Part shown: positions 16,955 through 31,877 of the stretch, piece by piece
Layout of the letters: each line of letters begins with the position of its first letter
Position numbering within the stretch: position 1 is the first letter of the stretch
Made by a program: the position numbers and the translations under genes
Source of the DNA: Erythrobacter sp. HL-111
Lineage (GTDB): Bacteria; Pseudomonadota; Alphaproteobacteria; Sphingomonadales; Sphingomonadaceae
Reading direction: 5' to 3'
NCBI RefSeq assembly: GCF_900105095.1
Contig: NZ_LT629743.1
Coordinates: 1,550,001-1,614,000, forward strand
Length of the DNA: 64,000 bases
Notes under the pieces: generated by a model
What the model saw: the letters and a program-made list of their open reading frames with translations, nothing else
Told to the model about the DNA's origin: nothing
The model's database searches: none

Positions 16955-17437
16955 GCGACTTTCCTTTTTCCCTGCCCGATGACGCGGCTTTCCCTGCCCG
17001 ATGACGCGGCAGGATTTTCGGGAGCGGACCGAGACGATCAGGCGTTGCGCGCGTTCGAACGGGAGCGACCTCGCCCTTGGCTAGCTTGCGAATTTCTCAA
17101 CCGATTGGACAGACACGACATATCGCAGGTCGCGGGCTTCATGCCCATCTCCATCGAGCCCGAAAGCGCCACGCCCTGCCGCGCCCCGCCCGAACTGGCC
17201 CCGCCCCGCCCCGAGCAGCGCGCCCTTGCCAAGTGCCGAGCGACACAAAAGAACCGCTCGCGCACGGCGGGTGCAAGGAACTTTCGCGAATCCCGCGCGT
17301 AGTGTAACGGTCCTCCGCAAGGGGGCGCACTCAAACGGGGGGAGGGGGCTTCGACCGAGGCATCGTCACACGCGCAGGCACGGCCTGCCGGATCGCTGGC
17401 CGCGGACCGCATCGCGGACCGCGCCGACTACGCGCGT
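16955..17437. other. Divergent intergenic region between the Crp-like gene and pcs
   Basis: These 483 bases hold the tandem 22-base repeat (16967-17010), an AT-richer stretch around 17085-17130 that may contain promoters, and the ambiguous 5' end of pcs. The pcs frame is open back to a TAG at 17300-17302 but has no ATG, GTG or TTG before 17438. Other short frames here show no family resemblance and I do not call them. Confidence 0.5.
16967..17010. repeat. Two tandem 22-base repeats before the Crp-like gene
   Basis: The unit TTTCCCTGCCCGATGACGCGGC... starts at 16967 and again at 16989, giving two perfect copies (16967-16988, 16989-17010) directly adjacent. The first copy begins 13 bases upstream of the regulator's ATG, so it lies in its leader or promoter. 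It may be a doubled binding site or a recent slippage event. Confidence 0.75.
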
Positions 17438-22902
<5,465 letters not shown>

Positions 22903-22906
<4 letters not shown>

Positions 22907-25900
22907 GCAAGACCGGCGAAGAGGCGAAAAAGGGCAGGCTCGCGAACCGCATCGCGCTGGTCACGGGGGCGGCGGGCAATCTCGGCAGCGAAATCTGCCG
23001 CGCCTTTGCCCGCGAAGGGGCCTTCGTCATCATGACCGGGCGGACCGCGGAACGGATCGGGAAAGCGCGCGAGGCGCTCATCGCCGATACCGGCGTCGCG
23101 CCCGAACGGGTGGACGTCGCCGTGCTCGACGGAAGCGATCCGGATTCGATCCGCGCCGCGTTCAAGAAGATCAAGGCCGATTACGGCCGCATCGACATCC
23201 TCATCAACAACGCGGGTTCAGCCGGGCCGAAGCAGCCGCTCCACAACGTCCCCTTCACCGCCGAGGAGAGGGAGGCCGCGGGCGAGAGCGAGACGGTATC
23301 GGACGCGATGAGGAACATCCTCGGCGTGACCTGGAACCTCGCGCGGATCGCTGCGCCGATGATGCCGACAGGCGGGGCGATGGTGAACATCTCCACCATC
23401 TTCTCGCACACCCGCTATTACGGGCGCACGGCCTATGTCGTGCCCAAGGCAGCGCTGAACGCGCTTTCCCGCCAGCTCGCGCGGGAACTGGGGCCGCGCG
23501 GGATCCGGGTGAACACGGTCTTTCCCGGTCCGATCGAGAGCGACCGCATCCGCACCGTCTTCGCGGCGATGGACGCGGTCCAGAACCAGCCCGAGAACAC
23601 GACCGCGAATTATTTCACGAGCCGCATGGCGCTGACCCGGCCGGTCAAGGGCAAGCTCGACGGCAAGCCGCTCCCCGCCCCGGCCGACATCGCGGGCGCC
23701 TGCCTGTTCCTGGCGAGCGAGGAGGCGGGCGGCATCACCGGCGAAGAGATCGACGTGACGCACGGCCTGTCGGCCAACCGCGACTCGTCCTCGACCTACA
23801 TGACCCGGCCCTCGATGCGCTCGCTCGACGGGGCGGGCCTTGCGATCTTCATCGCGGCGGGCGAGGAATGGGCCGAAGCGATCGAAAGCGCGAAAGTGCT
23901 GGTCGGCGCCGGCGCGACAGTGCGCCTCGGCCTTGCGCGCAACGCCGATGTCGCGCAGGCTAGGGCGCGGCTCAAGGCGCAGGGCACCGGCGAAGAACTG
24001 ACCGTGACCCGCTTCGCCCGCTCCGAACCGCAGGCGATGGAAGCAGCGCTGGCGGATTTCGAACGCGATGCCGGGGCTCCGATCACGGGCGCGATCGTGC
24101 TGCCGGTCAAGCCCGCAGGTCACTTTTCCGGCCCGCTGCTAAAGGCCGACGATGCGACGGTCGGCACGTTCATGGAAACCGAGCTGACCGGCGCCATCGC
24201 CACCGCACGCAGCTTCGCCCGCTACTGGCGCGGCCATGCCGACATGCCCTCGCCGCCGCGCTGCGTCTTCATGACCAATCCGGGCGACGGGGCGGGCAAT
24301 GCCTTCGCCGGCGTGCTGTCGGCCGGGATCACCCAGCTGATCCGCGTCTGGCGCGACGAGGAGCGCGTCCAGGCCGACAATGGCGAGACCCATCACGCGG
24401 TCTGGTCGAACCAGATCGTGCGTCACACCAATGCCGAAGTCGAGAACATCCGCTTCGCCGCGGGCCACGCGACCCGCGTCCTGTTCCGCGAACAGCGCAT
24501 CGCCGAAATCGATCTGAAACTTCCCGCCAGCATCGCCGAGGAGACCGGCGCAAGGAAGGCGATGGTCGGTTTCGCCGAGAACATCACCGGGCTGCACCTC
24601 GGCAAGGTCGCCTTCATCACCGGCGGTTCGGCCGGGATCGGCGGTCAGGTCGCGCGGCTGCTCGCTCTTGCGGGGGCAAAGGTGATGATGGTCGCCCGGC
24701 GCGAAAGCGAGCTCGTCGCCGCACGCGAGCGGATCGTGGGCGAATTGCAGGACATCGGCTTTGCCGGGGTGGAACGGCGCGTCAAGATCATGGCCGATGT
24801 CGACGTCAGCGACTTCGCCTCGCTCGACCGCGCGATCGACGCGACGCTCGAGGAATTCGGGCGGATCGACTACCTCATCAACAATGCCGGCGTCGCGGGC
24901 GCGGAGGACATGGTGGTCGACATGGAACCCGACGCCTGGCGTTTCACGCTCGATGCCAATCTCGTCTCGAACTACCACCTGATGAGCCGGGTCGTCCCGC
25001 TGATGAAGGAGCAGGGATCGGGCTATGTCCTCAATGTCTCGTCCTATTTCGGCGGCGAGAAATTCCTCGCGGTCGCCTATCCCAACCGCGCCGACTACGG
25101 CCTGTCGAAGGCCGGGCAGCGCGCGATGGTGGAAAATTTCTCGGCCTATCTGGGACCGGAGGTGCAGTTCAACGCCATCGCCCCAGGCCCCGTCGACGGG
25201 GACCGGTTGTCGGGCACGGGCGGCAAGCCCGGCCTGTTCCAGCGCCGGGCGAAACTGATCCTCGAGAACAAGCGTCTCAACGCCGTCTACGAAGCGGTGA
25301 TCGAGGCGATCCGCGGCGGGGCGGATGCCGACCGGATCCTCACCCGCCTGTCGCGCAATTCGACCAGCACTCTTTCCCACGATGCCGAAGCACCCGAAAC
25401 GCTGCGCAAGCTCGCGCTCGATTTCGCGGCCGAGGGCGACGGGGTGTGCACCTGGGACCAGTACCTCCTCACCGAAGGCATGGCGCAGCGCCTGCTGGTG
25501 CGGCTGCAACTGGGCGGGATGCTGATCGGGTCGAACGAATGGACGCAATATTGCGAGGCGGGCGGCGCGACCTGGCTCAAGCTGGTGCCTCCGCAGGACA
25601 AGCCCTTCCTGCCGCAGGCGCAGGTCGACAAGGTCGCCGCCGGGGTCGGCAGGGGCGTGATCTCGCAGCTCCACCTCGGCGCCATGCCGACCGAGGCCGA
25701 GGTCGCGCAGGCCACGGTCTTCTTCCTCGCCGACCGGGCGGTGTCGGGCGAGACCTTCATGCCGTCGGGCGGGCTGCGGGTCGAACGCTCTAACACGGAA
25801 CGCGAGATGTTCGGCAGCCCCAAGCCCGAACGCGTAGCGCAGATGGAAGGCAAGACCGTCTGGATCATGGGCGGGCATCTCGCAGATTACGTCGCCGAAA

Positions 25901-26562
25901 CGATCCGGGTGATGATCGAGGACTGCAAGGTCGCGCACTGCGTCCTCGTCACCGGCAATGCCGCACGCGAAAAGGCCGTGCGCGACCTGCTGGGGAAGGA
26001 CATCGGCGCAGACGCGCTCCACGTCCTCGTCGCGGGCGATGCGATCGAACAGGCGATGGACGAGGCGCTGTCGAAATGGGGCCGGCCGACCACGGTCGTC
26101 TCGATGCCGCCCGAACCGCTCCCCGCGACCCTGCTCGACGACGGCAAGGTCCTGCCGACCGCGCAATTCGCGAAGATGGTCGAAGACCAGGTCACCCGGC
26201 ATTACCGGATCGCGCGCAAGGCCTCGCTCTACGACCACTGCCAGGTCGTGCTGGTTTCGCCCGAGGTGCCCTATGGCAGCGACGGGGCGGATTTCGCCTT
26301 CGCCAATTTCGTCAAGACCAGCCTTCACGCCTTCACCGCCACGCTCGCGGTCGAGAACGAGCGGCTGGTGCACGATGTCCCGGTCAACCAGATCAACCTC
26401 ACCCGCCGGGTCCGCAGCGAGGAACCGCGCGACGAGGCGGAGCACGCCGAGGAACTGAAGCGCTTCACCCGCGCGGTCCTGCTGGTCGGCGCTCCGCTCC
26501 CCGACGCGCAGGATTCGCGCTACCGGGCGCGGATCTACCGCGGGACTTCGATGACGGTGTAA
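22903..26562 (+). CDS. mcr: Bifunctional malonyl-CoA reductase (malonyl-CoA to 3-hydroxypropionate)
   Basis: 1219 residues, the usual length for the Chloroflexus-type enzyme, made of tandem SDR units. The N-terminal unit has ALVTGAAGNLGSEICRAFA and a Tyr178-xxx-Lys182 pair (AYVVPKAALNAL). In the known enzyme this half reduces malonate semialdehyde to 3-hydroxypropionate. The C-terminal unit starts near 565 with VAFITGGSAGIGGQVARLLA and has Tyr732/Lys736 (YGLSKAGQRAM). It corresponds to the half that reduces malonyl-CoA. The GTG start at 22903 overlaps the pcs stop as GTGA, with GGAG at 22892-22895 as ribosome binding site. Confidence 0.95.
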
Positions 26563-26631
26563 CCGGGGCGGCGCCCGGCAGGCAGCGACGCGTCGGATCG
26601 GCCCGACCGTGCGACCGGCCGGGCGCAAGCG

Positions 26632-28239
26632 TCACGGCCCTACGTCGCTGACGGATATCTCGATCCGCGGCGCCTCGCGCGGCTCGTAGCCGAGCGCCTC
26701 GGCGATCCGGTTGTCCCAGCCATAGGGATCGGTGCGGTATTCGATCGCACCCTCTCGGTCGAGGAACGCGGTCTTGTAGAGCAGGCGCACCGGGATCTGC
26801 CGCGGCAACCGGACGAAGCTTTCCTCGCCGCTCTCCCTCGCCTCGCGGTATTCGCCCGTGACCCCCGCCTCGCGCGCCAGCATCCGGGCGAACCCGGGCG
26901 CGTCCTCGACCCTGATGCAGCCGTGGCTGAAATGGCGCTGGTTGCGATCGAACAGGTCCACCGCGGGCGTGTCGTGGAGATAGATCGCTTCGTCGTTGTC
27001 CATGTCGAACTTGACTTCGCCGAGCGCGTTGTCCTCCCCCGGAAGCTGCACCACCCAGCCATCGCGGCGGACCATGTTGTTGCGCGCGAGGTAGTCCTCG
27101 CCCCTCGGCTCGATCTCCTCGCGCTCGATCGACTTGGGCACGGTCCAGGTCGGATTGGCGACGAGGCGGAAGATCGGCGAACCCAGTTGCGGCGTCTTCC
27201 AGTCGGGCTGGCCGACCACGACGCCGCGGCTGTCGGCAATCGTCCCGTCCTCGAAATAGTCGAGCGTGGCGGCGGCGATGTTGACGTCGATCCGCCTCTC
27301 CGGGGCGTCGCGTTCGAGCCAGCGCAGGCGTTCGAGATTGACGGCGAGCAGGCGGGCGCGTTCCTCGGCGGCGATGTTGAGCACCGCGAGCGCATCGGAC
27401 CCGACGATACCGTCATCGGAGATCCCGAAGTCGCGCTGCATCGCGCGCAGCGCCTCGGCCATGCGGTAGGTGTAGCGCTCGTCGCTGCCTTCCTCCCCGG
27501 ATGTCGCGTCGAGATAGCCGTTCTCCCGCAGCCGATCGGCGATCTGCGGCACGCGCGGGTCGCGGTCGCCCGGGCGGATCAGATCGCCCTCGTTTATCGT
27601 GTCGCCCTCGCGCCGCGCGGCCCTGCGGGCGTTCTCGACATAGGCCTTCGACAACGCGCGATATTCCTCGCTGTCGGGGGCAAGGCTTTCGATCCATTCG
27701 CCCGCCCGGTTTTCGCCCACCGCGCGTTCGAGCCCGGCGACAAGGTCGACCTCGGGCCGCTCGAGCGTGTAGACCTCGAACAGTTCGTCCGGATCGGACT
27801 TCCCGTCGGCAAGCGCATCGGCAAGCGCGAAAGCCGCCGCCGTCAGCGCCGCCTCGCGCGCGGCGGGATCGCTCCCGGCATCCTGCATCGGCTCGAGATA
27901 GTCCCGCGGGTCGAGCCCGTGCCGCCCGGCGCGATTCAGCGTCTCGACCAGCGCGCGTGCCTCCGCGTCGCTCCAGGCGGGTTCCCAGCCGCGCTCCTCG
28001 TAGAAGGCGCGCGCCCGCTCTTCCGTCACCGCGCTCCTGAGGGCTTCGGAATCGACCCGTTCCGGTGCGACCAGCCCGCCGTCGCCCTGCGCGGAACTCT
28101 CCGCCTCGTCGACGGAGCCGAGCATGGCCGCCTCGCCGTCCCGTTCGCCGCAGGCGGCAACGGCGAGAAGCGCCGCCGCCGGGAACAGGGCGCGGGCGCA
28201 GGGCCGGGAAAGAATCGTTCGTGGGGATTTCGTCATCAT
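26632..28239 (-). CDS. L,D-transpeptidase (YcbB-type), lipoprotein
   Basis: A 535-residue protein with a lipoprotein signal (AAALLAVAAC, Cys30). It has a peptidoglycan-binding-like helical region near 265-290 (YRMAEALRAMQRDFGISDDG) and a YkuD catalytic domain at about 310-470. The active-site motif is HFSHGCIRVEDAPGFARML with Cys441. These enzymes form 3-3 cross-links or attach proteins in the periplasmic peptidoglycan. It ends 69 bases from the mcr stop (convergent) and its start is divergent from the M15-type gene. Two ATGs follow each other at the start, and there is no strong ribosome binding site. Confidence 0.88.
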   Translation of the reverse strand: MMTKSPRTILSRPCARALFPAAALLAVAACGERDGEAAMLGSVDEAESSAQGDGGLVAPERVDSEALRSAVTEERARAFYEERGWEPAWSDAEARALVETLNRAGRHGLDPRDYLEPMQDAGSDPAAREAALTAAAFALADALADGKSDPDELFEVYTLERPEVDLVAGLERAVGENRAGEWIESLAPDSEEYRALSKAYVENARRAARREGDTINEGDLIRPGDRDPRVPQIADRLRENGYLDATSGEEGSDERYTYRMAEALRAMQRDFGISDDGIVGSDALAVLNIAAEERARLLAVNLERLRWLERDAPERRIDVNIAAATLDYFEDGTIADSRGVVVGQPDWKTPQLGSPIFRLVANPTWTVPKSIEREEIEPRGEDYLARNNMVRRDGWVVQLPGEDNALGEVKFDMDNDEAIYLHDTPAVDLFDRNQRHFSHGCIRVEDAPGFARMLAREAGVTGEYREARESGEESFVRLPRQIPVRLLYKTAFLDREGAIEYRTDPYGWDNRIAEALGYEPREAPRIEISVSDVGP

Positions 28240-28390
28240 GCCGAACCAACGGTGGGCGCGGATTGCGTTCCCGTATCGAAGTGCATGATCGCAAACGGAA
28301 AACCTGATCCAGATCGATTTTCAGCGCCCCGTCGCACCGCTGCGGCGTTTCGCCGCGCTGCGGCCGTGAAGCGCGCCCGCCCGAACCCAT

Positions 28391-29062
28391 TTGCGGGCCG
28401 TGACACCCGGCTTTCGATCCTGGTTGCGCGGCGCGCTGATCGCCGCGGGCGGCTTGGCGAGCGGGCTCGCCGCCGTGCTTGCCGCGCCGACGCCGGCGCA
28501 GGCCCAGACCGAGGCGCCCAGCCAGTCGCGCGCGGATTATCTCGCCTGGCTCGCCCGTTCGCCCCAGAACCGCGAGAATGTCCGCGCCTTCTCCACCTTC
28601 CTCGCAGCGCGCGGGGTCGATAACGTCCTGTCAACCTGGCAATTGGTGCGGACCTCCTCCTCCTGGCGGCAATGCAGCGCCCAGCCGTTCGAGGTCGCGC
28701 CGGTCCAGCAATGGGCGAACATCGTCGACACCCTCGCCTTCGTGCGCGAGGAAGTCGTGCCGTCCGTTGGCGATCTCGAGGTCCTGTCGGCCTATCGCAA
28801 CGAGCGGCTCAACAGCTGTTCCGGCGGGAGGCCCGGATCGGCGCACCGGATGTTCTTCGCGATGGACCTCGTGCCGCAGGACGACATCACCCGCGGCGAG
28901 CTGATCGAGACGCTCTGCCGCGCCCATCGCCGCAAGGGGCGCGAATACAGCACCGGGCTCGGCTTCTACAGCGGCATCCGGTTCCACATCGACAGCAGCG
29001 GGTATCGCAAGTGGGGCGCCGACGGACGCGGTGCGTCATCGCCCTGCAACACGCTGCGCTAG
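28391..29062 (+). CDS. Secreted M15-type D-Ala-D-Ala carboxypeptidase-like protein
   Basis: About 223 residues with an N-terminal export signal (LIAAGGLASGLAAVLAAPTP, then AQAQ cleavage site). SAYRNERLNSCSGG and GSAHRMFFAMDLVP carry the His and Asp zinc ligands of the M15A peptidase motif SxHxxGxAxD. IRFHIDSSGYRKWG carries the final His. The family trims peptidoglycan stem peptides in the periplasm. The start is a TTG at 28391 or GTG at 28400, neither with a clear ribosome binding site. Its stop shares the tetranucleotide CTAG with the convergent lipoprotein gene. Confidence 0.75.
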   Translation: MRAVTPGFRSWLRGALIAAGGLASGLAAVLAAPTPAQAQTEAPSQSRADYLAWLARSPQNRENVRAFSTFLAARGVDNVLSTWQLVRTSSSWRQCSAQPFEVAPVQQWANIVDTLAFVREEVVPSVGDLEVLSAYRNERLNSCSGGRPGSAHRMFFAMDLVPQDDITRGELIETLCRAHRRKGREYSTGLGFYSGIRFHIDSSGYRKWGADGRGASSPCNTLR

Positions 29063-29580
29063 GGACACAGCGGGTCGCCGACGAGGTCGCGCGCGCGCCG
29101 CGCGGCGGCGCGGCCGGCCTCGACCAGCACGAAATCGCGCCCGGCAAGACTCGCCTGCGCGCTCCAGTAATAGGCGCAGCCGGCGGGCACCTCGGCGGGA
29201 AAGGCGATCCGGTCGTCCTCGATCGCGGCGGTAAACGAACAGTCTCCGTCCCCCGCGAGCGTGACGACGAGAGGCCCGCCTTCACGCCGCGCCGTGCCTA
29301 GCCCGCTGCACGCCGCCCGGCCCCGTGTGATCGCGCCGCCGAGCGTGACGAAGGCGAGCCGGGCCTGCCTTGCCTCGCTCTCGCCCTTGCCCTCGCCCTC
29401 GCCCTCGCCCTCGCCGCCGACGAGGCACAGCCGGTCGCCCGCGCCCGCCCCCTCCGGAGCCTCGGCAATCCCTTCGTAAAGCCCGGAGAGGCCCGGATCC
29501 CGCTCCTTTTCGGGCTCGTCCGAAGGCTCAGCCGCGCAGGCGGCGACGAGCAGGCGGCAGAAGAGCGGGACCGGTCTCAC
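29059..29580 (-). CDS. Small lipoprotein, hypothetical, with hexanucleotide repeat
   Basis: 173 residues from GTG at 29580. The N-terminus VPLFCRLLVAAC is a short lipoprotein signal with its Cys near residue 15. A GEGEGEGEGKGESE tract follows, encoded by a hexanucleotide repeat. The C-terminal half (RLAFVTLGGAITRGRAACSG, CSFTAAIEDDRIAFPAEVPA, GCAYYWSAQASLAG) has several Cys and looks like a small beta domain. No family is recognised. A start at 29643 would place the signal internally, so GTG is preferred. Confidence 0.6.
   Translation of the reverse strand: MRPVPLFCRLLVAACAAEPSDEPEKERDPGLSGLYEGIAEAPEGAGAGDRLCLVGGEGEGEGEGKGESEARQARLAFVTLGGAITRGRAACSGLGTARREGGPLVVTLAGDGDCSFTAAIEDDRIAFPAEVPAGCAYYWSAQASLAGRDFVLVEAGRAAARRARDLVGDPLCP
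29374..29415. repeat. Hexanucleotide microsatellite (CTCGCC) in a lipoprotein gene
   Basis: Seven 6-base units, of which 29380-29385 and 29392-29415 are perfect CTCGCC. The others differ by one base. Each unit adds Gly-Glu on the minus strand, so copy changes stay in frame and would only alter linker length. Confidence 0.85.
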
Positions 29581-29677
29581 GTCCGAATCAAAGCGCGAGC
29601 GCGGGGAAAGTTCACGCCCGGCCGCGGCGAGCGCAGGAACCAAGGATCAAACGCGCCGGAGGAGGATTGAAAGGTGC

Positions 29678-30151
29678 ATGACCCATTCCCTCCTTGCCCG
29701 CCCGCCCCGGACCGCCAGCCCGTTCGCCGCGACGCCGGTCACGGGCCCGCTCGCGATCGGTCTCGTCGCGGGGCAGCGGGCGCTGAGCCCGCTCGCGGGC
29801 CTCGCGCTCGCCCGCGGGATGCGCCGCCATCCCCTGCTCGGCGCGGGAGCGTTCGCGCTGGCGGCGGGCGAGTTCGTCGCCGACACCTCCCCCGACGCCC
29901 CCGACCGGACCCGGCCCGGCGGCCTCGCCGCGCGCTTCGCCAGCGCCGCCTTCGTCGCGGGCGCTTTCGCGAAACCGGGGAGCAAGGCGCTCGCGGGCGC
30001 AATTGCGGGCCTTGCCGCGGTGGCCTCGGCCGAGGCAGGCGTGCGGCTGCGAAAGGCGGCGGCCGCGCGCTTCGGCCGCATCCCCGCCGCGATCGGCGAG
30101 GATGTCGCGGTCCTCGCCGCGACCGCGGCGATCATGCTGCCCCGCCGCTAG
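29678..30151 (+). CDS. Small membrane protein, DUF4126-like
   Basis: 157 residues with three to four hydrophobic segments: GPLAIGLVAGQRALSPLAGL, LLGAGAFALAAGEFVAD, a middle segment, and VAVLAATAAIMLPRR at the end. The pattern of MRRHPLLGAGAFALAAGEFV plus a Pro/Asp-rich loop resembles DUF4126-type membrane proteins. AAAGG lies 4 bases before the ATG. Function unknown. The next gene-sized feature is the opposite-strand tRNA-Ser. Confidence 0.65.
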   Translation: MTHSLLARPPRTASPFAATPVTGPLAIGLVAGQRALSPLAGLALARGMRRHPLLGAGAFALAAGEFVADTSPDAPDRTRPGGLAARFASAAFVAGAFAKPGSKALAGAIAGLAAVASAEAGVRLRKAAAARFGRIPAAIGEDVAVLAATAAIMLPRR

Positions 30152-30259
30152 CCCTCGGTCCCGACCAGGAGATGCCGCGAGCAAATGACGAAGGCGGCAC
30201 CGTCCGCGCCCCCGAATTCACGGGCGCTCTTGCTTCGGATCGGGTTGGCTGGAGGATGA

Positions 30260-30350
30260 TGGCGGAGCAGGAGGGATTCGAACCCTCGATACGGGGTTGC
30301 CGTATACACACTTTCCAGGCGTGCGCCTTCGACCACTCGGCCACTGCTCC
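30260..30350 (-). tRNA. tRNA-Ser (anticodon GGA)
   Basis: On the minus strand the acceptor arms GGAGCAG (5') and CTGCTCC (3') pair perfectly. The D-arm starts GTGGCCGAGTGG, the anticodon loop is CTGGAAA (anticodon GGA), and a long variable arm (GTATACGGCAACCCCGTAT) marks it as a serine tRNA. The T-loop is GGTTCGAATCC. CCA is encoded (30262-30260). Total 91 bases. Confidence 0.95.
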
Positions 30351-30508
30351 GCGCTTGCCTTGGGGCAAGGCGCGGCTCCTAGCCACGAACGGCGCGGTTC
30401 GCAAGGCGCTCCGAATGCAGGGATCATGGGAAGGCGCGCGCAATTGTGGTATACGACTCGCCCAGGACGGCGCTGCGCGGAATGGCATTCCCTGCGAACG
30501 CCGCCTCG

Positions 30509-30551
30509 AAAACCCCTTTCCGCCCCCGAAAACGCGTGGAAAGGGGTTTTT
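30509..30551 (+). terminator. Strong terminator-like hairpin before the cyclophilin gene
   Basis: AAAACCCCTTTCC (30509-30521) and GGAAAGGGGTTTT (30538-30550) form a perfect 13-base stem, followed by one more T. In both directions a T-run follows the stem. It lies only 33 bases before the start of the peptidyl-prolyl isomerase gene, so it ends readthrough from upstream or acts as an attenuator in that gene's leader. Confidence 0.7.
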
Positions 30552-30583
30552 GATTGGACGGGGCCTGTGGCAGACCCTTTTTC

Positions 30584-31630
30584 ATGAGACACGCCCTTCT
30601 CGCCGCCGCTGCGGCGCTCGCCCTCGCCCTCGCCCTGCCCGCCTCGGCCCAGCAGGACACCGAAACCCGGCCGGGTCCCGCCGACATCGTCAACGCGGCG
30701 CCGCAGGAGGACTGGGTGGTCATTCCCCCTGAGGACCTGCTGGTGATGACGCTCGCACCGGATGCCGAGGGGAACGCGCGCGAGGTCGTGATCCAGCTGA
30801 TGCCGCCGCCGTTCTCGCAAGGGTGGGTCGAGAACATCCGCCTGCTCGCCCGCGAGCGCTGGTATGACGGGACGAGCGTCAACCGGGTGCAGGACAATTA
30901 CGTCGTCCAGTGGGGCGATCCCAATTACGACAATCCCGAGGCCGCGGGAAAGCCGAAGCCCTTGCCCGAGGGGCTGAAGGTGATGGGGGAAGAGGAGTAT
31001 TCGCAGCCCTACCTAAAGGCGACTGCATTTCCCGCAATGTCATTCGCCGAGGATGCTGAGTTCTTCCGCACACTATGCGTCGTCGAAAACCCCGGCACTC
31101 CTGCCGAGGAGGAAACCTGCTTCGAGGAGGAGGTTTGGCCCCCTCCCACACAGTTTGCTCGTGGTTGGGCATTTGCCACCAACTCTCGGGACGCTTGGCC
31201 CGTCCACTGCTACGGCATGGTTGGCGTCGGGCGGAACTATTCTCCCGACACCGGATCGGGTGCGGAGCTTTATACCGTGATCGGCCATGCGCCGCGCCAT
31301 CTCGATCGCAACATCGCGCTGATCGGGCGGGTGATTGGCGGGATGGAGCACCTTTCCTCGCTGCCGCGCGGCAAGGGCGAGCTTGGCTTCTACAGCGCGG
31401 AGGAGCGCGACAAGCGCACTCCGATCCTGTCGGTCCGCATCGCCAGCGAACTGCCGGAAGAGGAGCGGCCGCTCTACGAATATCTCTCGACCGAAAGCGA
31501 TATCTTCGCCCGCTATGCCGAGGCCCGCGCCAACCGGCGCGATGCTTTCTTCATCACGCCGGCGGGCGGAGCGGACATCTGCAACATTCCCGTACCCGTG
31601 CGCGCGTTCGAATATGCGGGCGGCGAGTGA
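30584..31630 (+). CDS. Cyclophilin-type peptidyl-prolyl cis-trans isomerase, exported
   Basis: A 348-residue protein with a clear signal peptide (LLAAAAALALALALPASAQQ) and a cyclophilin domain in two parts. The N-terminal strand region has VVIQLMPPPFSQGWVENIRL and an RVQDNYVVQWGDPN segment. Later parts have GWAFATNSRDAWPVHCYGMV and ELYTVIGHAPRHLDRNIALI. It should assist folding of periplasmic proteins. The central segment (31000-31280) is AT-richer than the rest of the gene. MRHALL at 30584 is chosen because the signal peptide starts there. Confidence 0.83.
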   Translation: MRHALLAAAAALALALALPASAQQDTETRPGPADIVNAAPQEDWVVIPPEDLLVMTLAPDAEGNAREVVIQLMPPPFSQGWVENIRLLARERWYDGTSVNRVQDNYVVQWGDPNYDNPEAAGKPKPLPEGLKVMGEEEYSQPYLKATAFPAMSFAEDAEFFRTLCVVENPGTPAEEETCFEEEVWPPPTQFARGWAFATNSRDAWPVHCYGMVGVGRNYSPDTGSGAELYTVIGHAPRHLDRNIALIGRVIGGMEHLSSLPRGKGELGFYSAEERDKRTPILSVRIASELPEEERPLYEYLSTESDIFARYAEARANRRDAFFITPAGGADICNIPVPVRAFEYAGGE

Positions 31631-31676
31631 GCTTGCGGGTCGGCGGGAGGCTCGGCGTCGGCGCTTCGTGGAGACA

Positions 31677-31698
31677 GGTCCCTGCCTTGGCAGGGACC
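31677..31698. repeat. Intergenic hairpin, 10-base stem
   Basis: GGTCCCTGCC and GGCAGGGACC flank TT. It lies 46 bases after the cyclophilin stop, with no T-run. The rest of 31631-31877 is GC-rich and holds no recognisable gene. Confidence 0.6.
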
Positions 31699-31877
31699 CG
31701 CGCCGGTGAATGACCTGGCCGCCGCCCTCACCCTGATGCGGCGGGAGGGCGAGCGGCGACGCACCGCCTCGTCCCCTTGACCGGCGCCGCGGCCGGGAAC
31801 CGGCGGCTCGGGCCAGGCCGCGCGGTCGCCTTCGCCTTTCGAGGGAACGTGCGGGCCAGTGCCTCATTAACCTATGT

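Noticed and set aside
16979-17412. Short frames on both strands in the Crp-pcs intergenic region
   Set aside because: No ribosome binding site, no recognisable domain, and poor amino-acid composition. The region must hold promoters.
30356-30400. Sigma-70-type promoter for tRNA-Ser (TTGCGA, 17 bases, TAGGAG on the minus strand)
   Set aside because: The -10 match is weak and alternatives are equally good, so it is not listed as a feature.
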